64,000 nucleotides of DNA from Mollicutes bacterium (GCA_004552445.1 SFOJ01000003.1:1-64000), one strand, 5' to 3'; positions 25,479 to 35,020 are shown, counted from the first letter of the stretch. The notes: generated by a model from the sequence alone, not told the origin. Numbers and translations: made by a program.

Positions 25479-26891
25479 TTAATCTTTAATATATACTCCA
25501 TCCATTGAAAAACTTTTAGTATCTATTATTTTAACACTAACAATATTACCAATTAATTCTTTAGGTCCATCTATATTAACAAGTTTCATATTCTCAGTAT
25601 ATCCACATACTTTAGTTTTATCTTTATCACTAAGTCCTGTAACTAAACATTTGACAATTGTACCATTCATTTTTGCATTTGCTTCATTACTATATTTATT
25701 TACTAACTCATTTAATCTATGTAGTCTATCCATTTTAACATCCTCATCTACTACATTTTTCATAAGAGCAGCAGGTGTATTTTCACGAGGACTAAATGCA
25801 AATGTAAATGCTCCGTCAAATTTACATTCATTAACTATTTTTAATGTATCTTGAAAATCTTCTTCTGTTTCACCAGGAAAACCTACTATTATATCAGTTG
25901 TAACACTAGAATTTTTAACTTTAGAACGAATACTATTATATAATTTTAAGTATTCACTACTAGTATATTTCCTATTCATAAGTTTTAGTATTTTATCACT
26001 GCCTGATTGAAGAGGTAAATGTATATATGGCATTATATTATCACGACTAGCTATTATATCAACCATTTCATCAGTAAAATCCCATGGATGACTAGTAACA
26101 AATCTAACTCTTTCTATTCCAGTATCACTAACATCACTAAGAAGATTAGCAAGATTATAATCACTATATAAATCTTTACCATAAGCATTAACATTTTGTC
26201 CTAAAAGAGTTACTTCTTTATAACCATTTTTTACTAACTCTTTTACTTCCTCTACTATGGCTTCATGTTTTCTACTTCTTTGAGTTCCACGAGTATAAGG
26301 AACTATACAATATGTACAAAATTTGTCACAACCATATATTATGTCAACCCAAGCACTATATTTACTTTCTCTTAACACAGGTATATTTTCAACAACATCT
26401 CCCTCATAACTAAGTACTTCTATTTGTTGTTTTTTAGTATCAATTTTATTCTTAACAAGAGAAATTAAATTATCTAAGTTATGTGTTCCACAAACAAAAT
26501 CAACATATTTATATTTAGTTAATATATCTTTTACTACTACTTCCTCTTGAGCCATACATCCACATATTCCAATCAATAAATCAGGTTTACTTTCTTTTAA
26601 ATGTTTTAAAACACCTAAAAATCCAAATACTTTATCATGAGCATTTTCTCTTATTGCGCAAGTATTTAGTATAACAACATCAGCATTTTCAATAGAATCT
26701 ACTAGTTTGAAACCAACACTTTTCATCATACCTCTTATCTTTTCAGAATCATGTTCATTCATTTGACAACCATAAGTTCTAACAAAGAAAGATTTACCAC
26801 TACCAAATTTATCATAATTTTTATCATAATCTACATACTTAATTTCATTTTGATTTCTCTTTTTAGCATCTAACATATTAGGTGTTTTCAT
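25479..26891 (-). CDS. miaB: tRNA-2-methylthio-N6-dimethylallyladenosine synthase
   Basis: The start is at ATG 26891 (MKTPNMLDAKKR) with GGAG upstream. The N-terminal UPF0004 domain has three iron-sulfur cysteines (RTYGCQMNEHDSEKI, LNTCAIRENA, GICGCMAQ). The radical-SAM cluster motif is CDKFCTYCIVPYTRG. Blocks TLLGQNVNAYG, SHPWDFTDEM, HLPLQSGSDKILKLMNRKY and DIIVGFPGETEEDF follow, and a C-terminal TRAM domain ends the protein. It methylthiolates i6A37 in tRNAs reading UNN codons. In B. subtilis its homologue lies beside cotE; here cotE is 11 kb away. Confidence 0.96.
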   Translation of the reverse strand: MKTPNMLDAKKRNQNEIKYVDYDKNYDKFGSGKSFFVRTYGCQMNEHDSEKIRGMMKSVGFKLVDSIENADVVILNTCAIRENAHDKVFGFLGVLKHLKESKPDLLIGICGCMAQEEVVVKDILTKYKYVDFVCGTHNLDNLISLVKNKIDTKKQQIEVLSYEGDVVENIPVLRESKYSAWVDIIYGCDKFCTYCIVPYTRGTQRSRKHEAIVEEVKELVKNGYKEVTLLGQNVNAYGKDLYSDYNLANLLSDVSDTGIERVRFVTSHPWDFTDEMVDIIASRDNIMPYIHLPLQSGSDKILKLMNRKYTSSEYLKLYNSIRSKVKNSSVTTDIIVGFPGETEEDFQDTLKIVNECKFDGAFTFAFSPRENTPAALMKNVVDEDVKMDRLHRLNELVNKYSNEANAKMNGTIVKCLVTGLSDKDKTKVCGYTENMKLVNIDGPKELIGNIVSVKIIDTKSFSMDGVYIKD

Positions 26892-26911
26892 ATATATCAA
26901 CTCCAGCGTAT

Positions 26912-26917
26912 ATTATA
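26912..26917 (-). promoter_or_regulatory. Extended -10 element of miaB
   Basis: TATAAT preceded by TGG lies about 20 nt before the miaB start. No clear -35 is seen; the corresponding region overlaps the terminator of the upstream gene. Confidence 0.5.
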
Positions 26918-26936
26918 CCAAACATTACAAAAAAAA

Positions 26937-26961
26937 GAAACAATATCATTTATATTGTTTC
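26937..26961 (-). terminator. Terminator of the thioredoxin-like gene
   Basis: A 10-bp perfect stem with a 5-nt loop, overlapping the stop codon, is followed by a run of U on the minus strand. Confidence 0.8.
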
Positions 26962-27731
26962 AAAACATCTGAAATTAATTTATCAGTTTCATTTCTATCA
27001 AGTTCGCCCACATTTTCACTAACAACTTCTCCATCATACGTAATAAATGTATATGGAACATATCCTTTATATCCAGGAATACTTATACTATTTATATAAG
27101 AAATATACTCTTCATTTTCTAATTTATCGACTTCAATAAAATATAGTTTTATTTTATAATTAGAAGCAACACTTTCAATAATAGGATTATAATTATGGCA
27201 ATGAGGACAAGTACTACTAGCTATAACATTAATAATAACATTTTTACTCTTTACATCATTTAACCACTTAGAAGAATCAAATTCTTCACTCTTAATTATT
27301 GAAAAATCTATATTATTATCAGATTCAATATTATTTTCTTCTTTTTCAATATTATATAATTCTAATTTTTTACCATTCTTACAATAACAATAATTATCTT
27401 TTATTTGATATTTAGCTCTATCACAATAGTAATAACATTCTTTTTCATATCCTTCTAATTTTGAACCTTTATTATAATTACTAACAATAATTAAAGCAAT
27501 TAAACAAAGTAGCGTAAGAAATATTAATAATTTATAAAAAGTTTTCTTCATTCTATAATCTTTATCTTTATTAACAATGTAATAGATAATACCAAACCAA
27601 GGAAGAGATAACATTAAAATCTTCATATTTAGATATATAAAATCATCTTCTTTTTTTATTATCTCATTTCCACAATTAGGACAAAATTTAAAATGTTCAT
27701 CAATATCATTATTACATTTATTACATTTCAT
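26946..27731 (-). CDS. Zinc-ribbon membrane protein with thioredoxin-like domain
   Basis: The start is at ATG 27731 (MKCNKCNNDIDEHF), preceded by AGGTGAG. A zinc ribbon (CNKC and CPNC, about 3-20) is followed by two hydrophobic segments (about 36-53 and 65-85). Then come a small Cys-rich stretch (YYYCDRAKYQIKDNYCYC) and a thioredoxin-fold domain with CPHC (TCPHCHNYNP, about 170), a cis-Pro-like VPYTF and GELDRNET. The CPHC centre and outside location suggest a disulfide oxidoreductase or redox-sensing protein, inferred from the fold. Fusion of a ribbon to an external thioredoxin is unusual. Confidence 0.7.
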   Translation of the reverse strand: MKCNKCNNDIDEHFKFCPNCGNEIIKKEDDFIYLNMKILMLSLPWFGIIYYIVNKDKDYRMKKTFYKLLIFLTLLCLIALIIVSNYNKGSKLEGYEKECYYYCDRAKYQIKDNYCYCKNGKKLELYNIEKEENNIESDNNIDFSIIKSEEFDSSKWLNDVKSKNVIINVIASSTCPHCHNYNPIIESVASNYKIKLYFIEVDKLENEEYISYINSISIPGYKGYVPYTFITYDGEVVSENVGELDRNETDKLISDVLKQYK

Positions 27732-27767
27732 ACAACTCACCTATCATAAAAATTATAACACAATAAA

Positions 27768-27795
27768 AAAGATTTAAAAACTAATTTAAATCTTT
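27768..27795 (-). terminator. Terminator after uvrB
   Basis: An 11-bp stem (27768-27778 with 27785-27795) overlaps the last uvrB codons and is followed by U residues on the minus strand. Confidence 0.75.
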
Positions 27796-29730
27796 AAGTT
27801 CAAATATTACATCACGAAGTTCAGTAGCTCTTTCAAAATCAAGCCTACTAGCTGCTTCTTTCATTTCTATTTCAAGTTTATGAATCATATCATTTAATTC
27901 TCTCTTAGAATATTTTTTCTTTTCTATTTTTTCTTCTTCAACTTCATTAGTTATAGCTTCTTTAATATCTTTAACTACTGTTTTAGGAATTATGTTATGT
28001 TCTTTATTATATTTTTCTTGTATAGCACGTCTTCTATTAGTTTCACTAATTGCTATTTTCATAGCATCACTCACAGTATCAGCATACATTATTACTTTAC
28101 CATTTTGATTTCTTGCAGCTCTACCAATAGTTTGTATTAAACTTCTATCACTTCTTAAAAATCCCTGTTTATCAGCATCCATAATACATATTAATGATAC
28201 TTCTGGTATATCAATACCTTCACGAAGAAGATTTATTCCAACTACAACATCTATCTTACCAAGCCTTAAATTACGAATAATATTAAGTCTTTCAAGAGTT
28301 TTAATTTCATTATGTAAGTATGTTACCTTATATCCAAGTTCTTTTAAATACGTTGTTAATTCTTCACTCATACGTATAGTAAGAGTAGTAATAAGTACTC
28401 TTTCATTTTTAGAAATTCTATCATTTATTTCTTCTATTATATTATCTATTTGATTCTTAGTAGGTCTAACATCTATTAATGGATCTAATAATCCAGTTGG
28501 TCTAATTATTTGTTCAACTGGTTTATCAACAAGTGATAATTCATAATCTCCTGGTGTAGCTGAAACATATATTACCTGATTAAGCTTACTTTTAAATTCA
28601 TCAAATTTTAATGGTCTATTATCCATCGCACTAGGAAGTCTAAAACCATAATCAACAAGAGTTTGCTTACGCATATGATCCCCATTATACATACCTCTTA
28701 CTTGAGGAAGTGTAACATGGCTTTCATCAATAACAAGTAAAAAATCATCTGGAAAGAAATCTATTAACGTAGTTGGAGTTTCACCTTCATCCCTTAAAGA
28801 CATATGTCTACTATAGTTTTCTATACCATGACAAAATCCGGTTTCTTTAAGCATCTCTATATCATACATAGTTCTTTCTTTAAGTCTCTGTTCTTCAAGA
28901 AGTTTACCTTCATTATGTAACTCTTTAAGTCTACCATCTAATTCTTTTTCTATTCTCTTAGTTGCTTCTTGTATTTTTTCATCACTAGTTACAAATAAAG
29001 ACGCTGGAAATATACTAATTGTTTTAACACTACTATTAACTCTACCAGTAAGTGGGTCAAACAAACTTATTTTATCGATTTCATCACCAAATAACTCTAC
29101 TCTAATACCACTCTTTTTTTCACCAATTGGAATAAGTTCTATTGTATCACCCTTTACCCTAAAAGTACCACGTTTTAAATCAAATACACTTCTTTCATAC
29201 TGCATACCTACTAACTTTTCAAGAATAACATCTCTATCAATAATATCCCCTATTGAAAGATTAAGCATCTTATTTATATATTCTTCTTTTTCACCAATAC
29301 TATATATACAAGAAACACTAGACACTATTATTGTATCTCTTCTATCTATAATAGCAGCAGTAGCCGCATGTCTCAATTCATCTATCTCATCATTTATACT
29401 AGAGTCTTTCTCAATATATAAATCTTTACTAGGAACATATGCTTCTGGTTGATAATAGTCATAATAACTTACAAAATATTCTACTTTATTGTTAGGAAAT
29501 AGTTCTTTAAATTCAGCATATAATTGTCCAGCTAATGTTTTATTATGAGCCAGTATTAATGTAGGTTTATTAGTTTCAGCAATAATATTTGCTATAGTAA
29601 ATGTTTTACCAGTACCAGTGGCTCCTAAAAGCACTTGATTCTTTTTTCCTTCATTTATACCATCAACTAATTCTTTTATAGCTTCTGGCTGATCTCCACT
29701 AGGTTTATATTTAGATACAAGTTCAAACAT
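27781..29730 (-). CDS. uvrB: Excinuclease ABC subunit B
   Basis: The 649-residue protein has [20 protein letters not shown], Walker [18 protein letters not shown] (about 40), the beta-hairpin [42 protein letters not shown] and the helicase motifs [14 protein letters not shown] and [13 protein letters not shown] motif closes the C-terminus ([20 protein letters not shown]). UvrB verifies DNA damage handed over by UvrA and recruits UvrC. It has a TGAGGAGG ribosome site and its own promoter. uvrA does not follow, unlike in many Bacilli. Confidence 0.98.
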   Translation of the reverse strand: MFELVSKYKPSGDQPEAIKELVDGINEGKKNQVLLGATGTGKTFTIANIIAETNKPTLILAHNKTLAGQLYAEFKELFPNNKVEYFVSYYDYYQPEAYVPSKDLYIEKDSSINDEIDELRHAATAAIIDRRDTIIVSSVSCIYSIGEKEEYINKMLNLSIGDIIDRDVILEKLVGMQYERSVFDLKRGTFRVKGDTIELIPIGEKKSGIRVELFGDEIDKISLFDPLTGRVNSSVKTISIFPASLFVTSDEKIQEATKRIEKELDGRLKELHNEGKLLEEQRLKERTMYDIEMLKETGFCHGIENYSRHMSLRDEGETPTTLIDFFPDDFLLVIDESHVTLPQVRGMYNGDHMRKQTLVDYGFRLPSAMDNRPLKFDEFKSKLNQVIYVSATPGDYELSLVDKPVEQIIRPTGLLDPLIDVRPTKNQIDNIIEEINDRISKNERVLITTLTIRMSEELTTYLKELGYKVTYLHNEIKTLERLNIIRNLRLGKIDVVVGINLLREGIDIPEVSLICIMDADKQGFLRSDRSLIQTIGRAARNQNGKVIMYADTVSDAMKIAISETNRRRAIQEKYNKEHNIIPKTVVKDIKEAITNEVEEEKIEKKKYSKRELNDMIHKLEIEMKEAASRLDFERATELRDVIFELKDLN

Positions 29731-29754
29731 ACTTCCTCCTCAAAATACTTCTAT

Positions 29755-29783
29755 ATTCTAACACCTACATATTATCAAAACAA
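29755..29783 (-). promoter_or_regulatory. Likely uvrB promoter
   Basis: TTGTTT (29778-29783), a 17-nt spacer and TAGAAT (29755-29760) lie 25 nt before the start. A GTTCG half-site is adjacent, but no complete LexA box is present. Confidence 0.5.
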
Positions 29784-29792
29784 GCGAACATT

Positions 29793-30821
29793 TTAATTAT
29801 TATAAATATTTTTTAAATCATTTATAAATCTATCAAATGGAAATTTATCACCAGGACAAGATGGTTTTACTATAGGATCGACATCTCTATGGCCAACTAT
29901 ATGATTTCTATCTATAATAAAATCTTTATTATATTTTTCTTTGACATAATCAATTATTTCACACATTACTTTTAATGATGCTTGATATTGTTCTTCAGTT
30001 AACGAACCATCAAATGATTCATGTTCTATCGTAAAAGTATAAAAATTAGCATTATAACTTCTACTACTAACTAAAGGATTAGAAGAAAATTTATAATATG
30101 TATCTCTTTCTTCATCATCTATAGTCCCATTAGTCCAAGCACCATCTTTTAAATCAAGTGAGTGTGTTACTTCACCATTTCTAGAAACTACATAGTGAGT
30201 AGTAACTCTAGATTCAGGATTATATACAGTATTTACTATTCTTCCATAATCAGGACTAATATGACATACTATCATATCAGGTACATATCCATTTCTGTCT
30301 TCATACTTATGAAAACCATACTTTGGATGTTCTGATATTTCCTCTTTAGCTTCAGTTCTTTCCTTTATAAACATTTCTAAATAATTATCCTTATTTATTC
30401 CACTATATATAGAACTTAATCTTTCTATAATATCTTGATTATAAAGTTTCATAACAACAAAATAATAATATAATATTAATCCTAAATATCTATGGTCACT
30501 ACTATTAATAACAAAATTAATTGCTTTAACATAATATATATCTTCTAAATCTTTAGTATCATATAAACAATAATATATATATTTTGAGTCATCATAAGAA
30601 AGAATTTTATCTAATAATAAACTTCTATCAATATTTTTAACACTTCTAAAAAAATAATGTATATATTTTTTATCATTACTATTAATTACTTTTTCAATAA
30701 AAGCATCAACATTTTTTATTTTATGAAAATAAGCATATAAAAATATATATCTAACATTATTAGAATTTAATATTTCATTTTCGAATTCTATATTTTCTTC
30801 ATTAATTATTCTATCTATCAT
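29793..30821 (-). CDS. N-acetylmuramoyl-L-alanine amidase (amidase_2) with helical repeat domain
   Basis: The start is at ATG 30821. The first 150 residues hold about four imperfect helical repeats of roughly 35 residues (for example VINSNDKKYIHYFFRSVKNI, then LSYDDSKYIYYCLYDTKDL). The C-terminal half is an amidase_2 domain: the zinc His in IVCHISPDYGR, THYVVSRNGEV, FTIEHESFDG, and GHRDVDPIVKPSCPGDKFPF. It cleaves the bond between MurNAc and the stem peptide. No signal peptide is seen, as with prophage or mother-cell amidases. The repeats may target the enzyme to a partner. Confidence 0.8.
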   Translation of the reverse strand: MIDRIINEENIEFENEILNSNNVRYIFLYAYFHKIKNVDAFIEKVINSNDKKYIHYFFRSVKNIDRSLLLDKILSYDDSKYIYYCLYDTKDLEDIYYVKAINFVINSSDHRYLGLILYYYFVVMKLYNQDIIERLSSIYSGINKDNYLEMFIKERTEAKEEISEHPKYGFHKYEDRNGYVPDMIVCHISPDYGRIVNTVYNPESRVTTHYVVSRNGEVTHSLDLKDGAWTNGTIDDEERDTYYKFSSNPLVSSRSYNANFYTFTIEHESFDGSLTEEQYQASLKVMCEIIDYVKEKYNKDFIIDRNHIVGHRDVDPIVKPSCPGDKFPFDRFINDLKNIYNN

Positions 30822-30867
30822 ATTTATCACAAACCACTATCATAATATCATATTAAATGCAAAATTA

Positions 30868-30887
30868 AAACTGTCATAAGACAGTTT
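30868..30887 (-). terminator. Terminator after the gene at 30893
   Basis: An 8-bp perfect stem (AAACTGTC/GACAGTTT, 4-nt loop) is followed by a T-rich tract on the minus strand. Confidence 0.7.
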
Positions 30888-30892
30888 AATAT

Positions 30893-31834
30893 TTATATCA
30901 TATGAACACTATAATCAAATTCTGGCATATCTTCATCAGTAGGAACTTTTTTAACAAAATCTACAAGCATTAAAGGTAAGTCTTTTTTACTAACAACAAA
31001 TCTTCCAGTTGTTCCAGAATGCATTGGTGCATCGCTGCTTACCTTAATAACACCTGGAAGAGCATTAACCATATCAATATTACATAGTTTAGGAATAAAA
31101 TACTCAACAATTGCATTTTCTCCTTCATAAGTTATTTCTATACTAAGAGCATGCCCTTTATCTCTAACCATCATAAGCGATTTATTAACACCTGGAAGAC
31201 CTATTAAATCAGTATCTCCACTTCCAGTATTACTAGGAAAAGAATCAAATATTTCCTTAGTTTCAGGACTAGATTTACCATACAAAGTTAAAGAATAACC
31301 ACTTATATCTTTAGTATCTAATACATTCATTGATTGCAATATATTTTCATTATTCATAACAAAAGCATGAAGTAAATGTAATGCCTCATTTACTGTTGTA
31401 CAATTACCAAAATAAGCATCAACATTTGAAAACATCGAATAACCTTTAATATTTAATTTAATATCATTAACAAACTCTTCTCTCATATAAGAAATTCTAT
31501 TGTTAAAAAATCTTTTTATAGTATTTGGATCATATCTAAGATTAGATACTTCTTCAATAATTTGTTTAAAAAATTTATCAATCTTATCCAAAGTATCTTT
31601 CCCTAAACCAATATTTCTTACCATAAACTTAAATTCAGTTTTCAAATCTTTAATTCCTCTATAGAGTTTATCCATATAATCAACCATAGAATCCATCGTA
31701 TATAAATCAGCATCAGTTGGTACTAAAGAATGCATATCCTTCTTAATACACATATCAGCTGCAAAAAATCTTTCTATTTTATCAGTTTTCTCGTGTCTTT
31801 TATCTTCTTCAGTTTTTTTAAATATATCGAACAT
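30893..31834 (-). CDS. Conserved cytoplasmic protein of unknown function
   Basis: The 313-residue soluble protein starts MFDIFKKTEEDKRHEK. The first 150 residues are charged and helical, probably coiled coil (MVDYMDKLYRGIKDLKTEF, IIEEVSNLRYDPNTIKRFF). The last 140 residues look globular and beta-rich (SLTLYGKSSPETKEIF, VIKVSSDAPMHSGTTGRFVV). No membrane segment or catalytic motif is evident. I do not recognise the family. It lies between trpS and the amidase gene and ends in a terminator; trpS is about 35 nt upstream and could be co-transcribed. Confidence 0.5.
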   Translation of the reverse strand: MFDIFKKTEEDKRHEKTDKIERFFAADMCIKKDMHSLVPTDADLYTMDSMVDYMDKLYRGIKDLKTEFKFMVRNIGLGKDTLDKIDKFFKQIIEEVSNLRYDPNTIKRFFNNRISYMREEFVNDIKLNIKGYSMFSNVDAYFGNCTTVNEALHLLHAFVMNNENILQSMNVLDTKDISGYSLTLYGKSSPETKEIFDSFPSNTGSGDTDLIGLPGVNKSLMMVRDKGHALSIEITYEGENAIVEYFIPKLCNIDMVNALPGVIKVSSDAPMHSGTTGRFVVSKKDLPLMLVDFVKKVPTDEDMPEFDYSVHMI

Positions 31835-31868
31835 ATATCACCTACTATAGATATATAATACTATATTT

Positions 31869-32951
31869 TTAATTATTTATAAACTTATTTTTAAATTCTT
31901 CATCTTCAAAATAGTTAATACCTATATCACTTTTAACTTTATTAAGCATCTTATTTGTATGTTCTATTGCTTTTAATGTACCTTGTCTTAACATTTCAAA
32001 TACTTCTAATTTACGTTTTTCATATTCTTCTCTTCTATTTCTAAAAGGTTCCATTACTTCTTGCATAACATCATTTAAGAATCTCTTAACTTTCATATCA
32101 CCAAGACCACCACGTTCATAATGAGCTTTTAATTCTTCAAGATTTTTATATTCTGGTAAATATTTTTTAAAATGTTCATCAGTTGCGAATGCATCTAAGT
32201 ATATAAACACAGTATTATTTTTAGTATCTCCTGGGTCATCAATCTTAATATGATTTGGATCAGTATACATTCCCATTACTTTTCGTTTTATTTCTTCACT
32301 TGAATCTTTAATATAAATGCAGTTACCAAGTGATTTACTCATCTTAGCATTACCATCTGTTCCAGGAAGTCTAGAACACTTTTCATTATCTGGAAGTATT
32401 GCTTCAGGTAATACTAAAGTATCAGTTTTATATATTCTATTAAATGAATTAACTATTTCACGAGTTTGTTCTATCATTGGAAGTTGATCATCTCCAACTG
32501 GAACGTATTTAGCACCAAAAGCAGTTATATCAGCGGCTTGACTAACTGGATAAGTAAAGAACCCTACTGGTAAATTATTTTCAAAATTTCTAAGTTTTAT
32601 CTCATTTTTTATAGTTGGATTTCTTTGTAGTCTAGATACTGTTACTAAGTTTGAATAATACATAGGAAGTTCATATAATGCAGGTATTTGACTTTGAAGA
32701 ACAAACGTTGTTTTATCTGGTTCTAAACCAACCGCTAAATAATCTAGCATTACCTCCATTACATTTTCACGAATCTTTTCTGGAGTGTCAGCATTATCAG
32801 TAAGTGCTTGTAAATCTGCAATCATAACAAATTGATTGTATTTTCCACTATTTTGTATTTCTACACGTTTTCTTAAAGATCCTACATAATGTCCAATATG
32901 TAATGGACCAGTAGGTCTATCTCCTGTTAAAGTTATATATTTTTCTTTCAT
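31869..32951 (-). CDS. trpS: Tryptophanyl-tRNA synthetase
   Basis: The 360-residue class I synthetase has the HIGH motif in GDRPTGPLHIGHYVGSL, the dimer region with FVLQSQIPALYELPMYYSN, PVSQAADITAFGAKYVPVGD for tryptophan recognition, and the KMSKSLGN loop. A C-terminal helical segment ends normally. It charges tRNA-Trp. The start follows TAAGGAGAG. It is controlled by a T-box leader whose specifier is UGG, so expression should rise when uncharged tRNA-Trp accumulates. Confidence 0.97.
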   Translation of the reverse strand: MKEKYITLTGDRPTGPLHIGHYVGSLRKRVEIQNSGKYNQFVMIADLQALTDNADTPEKIRENVMEVMLDYLAVGLEPDKTTFVLQSQIPALYELPMYYSNLVTVSRLQRNPTIKNEIKLRNFENNLPVGFFTYPVSQAADITAFGAKYVPVGDDQLPMIEQTREIVNSFNRIYKTDTLVLPEAILPDNEKCSRLPGTDGNAKMSKSLGNCIYIKDSSEEIKRKVMGMYTDPNHIKIDDPGDTKNNTVFIYLDAFATDEHFKKYLPEYKNLEELKAHYERGGLGDMKVKRFLNDVMQEVMEPFRNRREEYEKRKLEVFEMLRQGTLKAIEHTNKMLNKVKSDIGINYFEDEEFKNKFINN

Positions 32952-33049
32952 AAATTTTTCTCTCCTTAAATATTAATATTTTATTATTTCAATAATATTT
33001 AACACCATCGAAAACCTTCATAATATTTTATCATTTCACACCTCTAATA

Positions 33050-33080
33050 AAAAAATCTTACCCTAAACTAGGATAAGATT
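33050..33080 (-). terminator. T-box terminator ahead of trpS
   Basis: An 11-bp stem with one G-U pair (33054-33064 with 33070-33080) and a run of U forms the off state of the T-box. Confidence 0.85.
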
Positions 33081-33290
33081 ATTATTCTTACTTTGCCACC
33101 TAAAATAGCTTAACCTATACCAACATATAGTCCTTTTATTAACGAAGATGAGTACTTCGTATTATCCTACTTTTAATTCAGATAATCTTTCATTGGCCCA
33201 TTCAATATAATCAATCTTATGACTTTCCATCAACCAGTCACTTTCTATAAAGAATCATATACCTACTCTTCCAAATCAACAATTTACGAG
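33050..33290 (-). promoter_or_regulatory. T-box riboswitch (tRNA-Trp) upstream of trpS
   Basis: The minus-strand leader shows T-box order. A Stem I with GGAAGAGTAGG and a distal loop GACTGGTTGATGGAAAGTC is followed by a specifier loop TTGAATGGGCC. Its UGG codon is at 33198-33200. The antiterminator bulge contains TAGGTGGCAAAG (33091-33102). Its TGGC (33095-33098) is complementary to GCCA, the 3' end expected for bacterial tRNA-Trp with discriminator G. A terminator follows at 33054-33080. The bulge departs from the usual AGGGTGGNACCGCG, but the pairing core is kept. It switches trpS on when tRNA-Trp is uncharged. Confidence 0.92.
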
Positions 33291-33293
33291 TAA

Positions 33294-33322
33294 ATTATAA
33301 TATATTTTTATTTACTTGTCAA
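33294..33322 (-). promoter_or_regulatory. Consensus promoter of the trpS T-box transcript
   Basis: TTGACA (33317-33322), a 17-nt spacer and TATAAT (33294-33299) give a perfect sigma-A match right after the SDR stop codon. Confidence 0.9.
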
Positions 33323-33327
33323 TTATT

Positions 33328-34110
33328 TTAAGCACCAACGCTCATAGTCTCAGGAAGTGTACTACCACCATCTATTACTATTCCTTGTCCTGTTATATAG
33401 CTTGATTCATCACTTGCAAGAAATGCTGCAAGCTCTCCAAGTTCTTCGATAGTTCCAAGTCTTTTCATTGGAATACCTATTCTTATTCCTTCAATTACAC
33501 TTTTAGGATCGCTACTATTAGACTCTTTTGCTATGCCATCTACCATAGGAGTCATTATATAACCTGGCATTATAGCATTTACTCTTATATTTCTACTAAC
33601 AAGTTCCATTGCAAGACCTTTAGTAAATCCAATTAGTGCTGCCTTTGTAGTTGCATAAGCACATTCACCAGTATCAGCTACCATAGGTCCAGTAACACTA
33701 GATAAATTTACAATACTGCCATTATCATTAAAATATTTAAGACAAGACTTAGTTACATTCCATGTACCTTTAATATTAACATCAAAATGAAAATCTCTTA
33801 CTTCATCACTCATTTCCATAAAAGTTTGTAATTTAGCAACACCAGCATTATTTACAAGTACATCTATATTACCAAATATTTCTTTTGTCTTAAAAATTGC
33901 TTCATCTACCTTTTCTTTATCTCTTATATCAGCATGAAAACCTATAACATCATATCCTTCATTATTAAGTTTAGCCACTATAGCACTTACTGACTCATCA
34001 TAATCAATAATAGATACTTTAGCTCCATATTTTAGAAATACTTTAACTATTCCAAGTCCATTACCCATAGCACCACCTGTTACTACACATACTTTATTTT
34101 TTAATTTCAT
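33328..34110 (-). CDS. Short-chain dehydrogenase/reductase
   Basis: The 260-residue enzyme has the dinucleotide motif VVTGGAMGNGLGIVKVF, NNAGVAKLQ, the catalytic Ser in VNLSSVTGP, the YATTK catalytic pair, and VNAIMPGYIMTPM. The C-terminus has YITGQGIVIDGG, typical of classical SDRs. The glycine motif is TGGAMGNGLG, close to that of FabG-like 3-oxoacyl reductases and sugar/alcohol dehydrogenases. The substrate is not determined. It stands alone between a terminator and the trpS leader. GAGGTGAG precedes the start. Confidence 0.85.
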   Translation of the reverse strand: MKLKNKVCVVTGGAMGNGLGIVKVFLKYGAKVSIIDYDESVSAIVAKLNNEGYDVIGFHADIRDKEKVDEAIFKTKEIFGNIDVLVNNAGVAKLQTFMEMSDEVRDFHFDVNIKGTWNVTKSCLKYFNDNGSIVNLSSVTGPMVADTGECAYATTKAALIGFTKGLAMELVSRNIRVNAIMPGYIMTPMVDGIAKESNSSDPKSVIEGIRIGIPMKRLGTIEELGELAAFLASDESSYITGQGIVIDGGSTLPETMSVGA

Positions 34111-34139
34111 AACTCACCTCTATTTTATAATAACAAAAA

Positions 34140-34161
34140 AGTAACTAAATTAATAGTTACT
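34140..34161 (-). terminator. Terminator after the XRE regulator region
   Basis: An 8-bp perfect stem (AGTAACTA/TAGTTACT) is followed by six T on the minus strand. It ends a transcript coming from the regulator at 34303. Confidence 0.7.
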
Positions 34162-34279
34162 AATTACAGTCAGATGTATAATATTTTTTATTATTCCGAT
34201 GACATTTCCAAGTAATCATATATACACAACATATTAAAGCTAATATTACTCATATAATTACATATATTTTTACAATAAT
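34160..34279 (-). pseudogene. Possible decayed small single-helix membrane protein
   Basis: A frame of 39 codons reads a hydrophobic helix followed by a basic tail (WKCHRNNKKYYTSDCN) and a TAG. It has no usual start codon (AGGAAA is followed by ATT ATT) and contains one in-frame TGA inside the helix. Restoring an ATG and a Trp codon would give a normal small transmembrane protein. This may be decay of a partner of the adjacent membrane-anchored regulator, or chance in A+T-rich DNA. Confidence 0.25.
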
Positions 34280-34302
34280 TTTCCTAAATAATAAAATTTG
34301 AA

Positions 34303-34986
34303 TTATTTATTACAACTAGTTAAAGTTAATGGAATTTTATATGTTGTAGTCTTTCCATCTTTACTAGCAAGTATTTCAATATATATATGATTGTTAGTGT
34401 AATTTTTACAATTAGACTCATAATCATCAACAATAAATTCTACCTCATGTAGATATTCTTCAAGAGTAACATTTTCTTTTTTATTATATTTACTTATTTT
34501 AGTAGTAACTCCATCATGAGAGTCAAATAAAATGCATTCAACACTATCATAAATATTATTATCATCTCCACCACAATATTTAACATTAGAAATATATATA
34601 GAAGATTTATCTTTATTATAAGCAATACTTCCAGAAATAGTAAAATTCTTACATGAAGCACTTAAAGTTTTAAATTCAAACTTTTCCTTATGAAAAAATA
34701 TAAGTCCTATTAATACAACTAATAAAATAACTAAAACGATAATAATAGGAATATAATACTTATTATTTTTCTTTTTTTTACTTTCTCCATCAAGTAGATC
34801 ATCTATATTTATATTAAAGTCTTTACTCATTTGTTTAAGAATAGAAATATCAGGTATATTTTTACCATTTTCCCACTTACTTACAGCTTGATAAGTTACC
34901 CCATATTTAAGAGCTAAATCATTTTGAGTCAAATTATTATTTTTTCTAAGTTCTCTAATAAATTTTCCAATTTTCTCTTGATTCAT
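34303..34986 (-). CDS. XRE-family transcriptional regulator, membrane anchored
   Basis: The start is at ATG 34986 (MNQEKIGKFIREL) with TTGGAG upstream. An XRE helix-turn-helix occupies about 5-60 (LTQNDLALKYGVTYQAVSKW, then ENGKNIPDISILKQMSKDFN). One transmembrane helix (about 80-103) and an extracytoplasmic domain of about 130 residues with six Cys follow. It is a one-component regulator that may sense outside or at the membrane. Targets are unknown. A possible decayed small membrane gene lies immediately downstream. Confidence 0.8.
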   Translation of the reverse strand: MNQEKIGKFIRELRKNNNLTQNDLALKYGVTYQAVSKWENGKNIPDISILKQMSKDFNINIDDLLDGESKKKKNNKYYIPIIIVLVILLVVLIGLIFFHKEKFEFKTLSASCKNFTISGSIAYNKDKSSIYISNVKYCGGDDNNIYDSVECILFDSHDGVTTKISKYNKKENVTLEEYLHEVEFIVDDYESNCKNYTNNHIYIEILASKDGKTTTYKIPLTLTSCNK

Positions 34987-35020
34987 AACTACTCCAATCA
35001 ATAATTATTATAACAAAAAA

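Noticed and set aside
29761..29792. LexA box above uvrB
   Set aside because: Only a GTTCG half-site is present; no second half with proper spacing was found.
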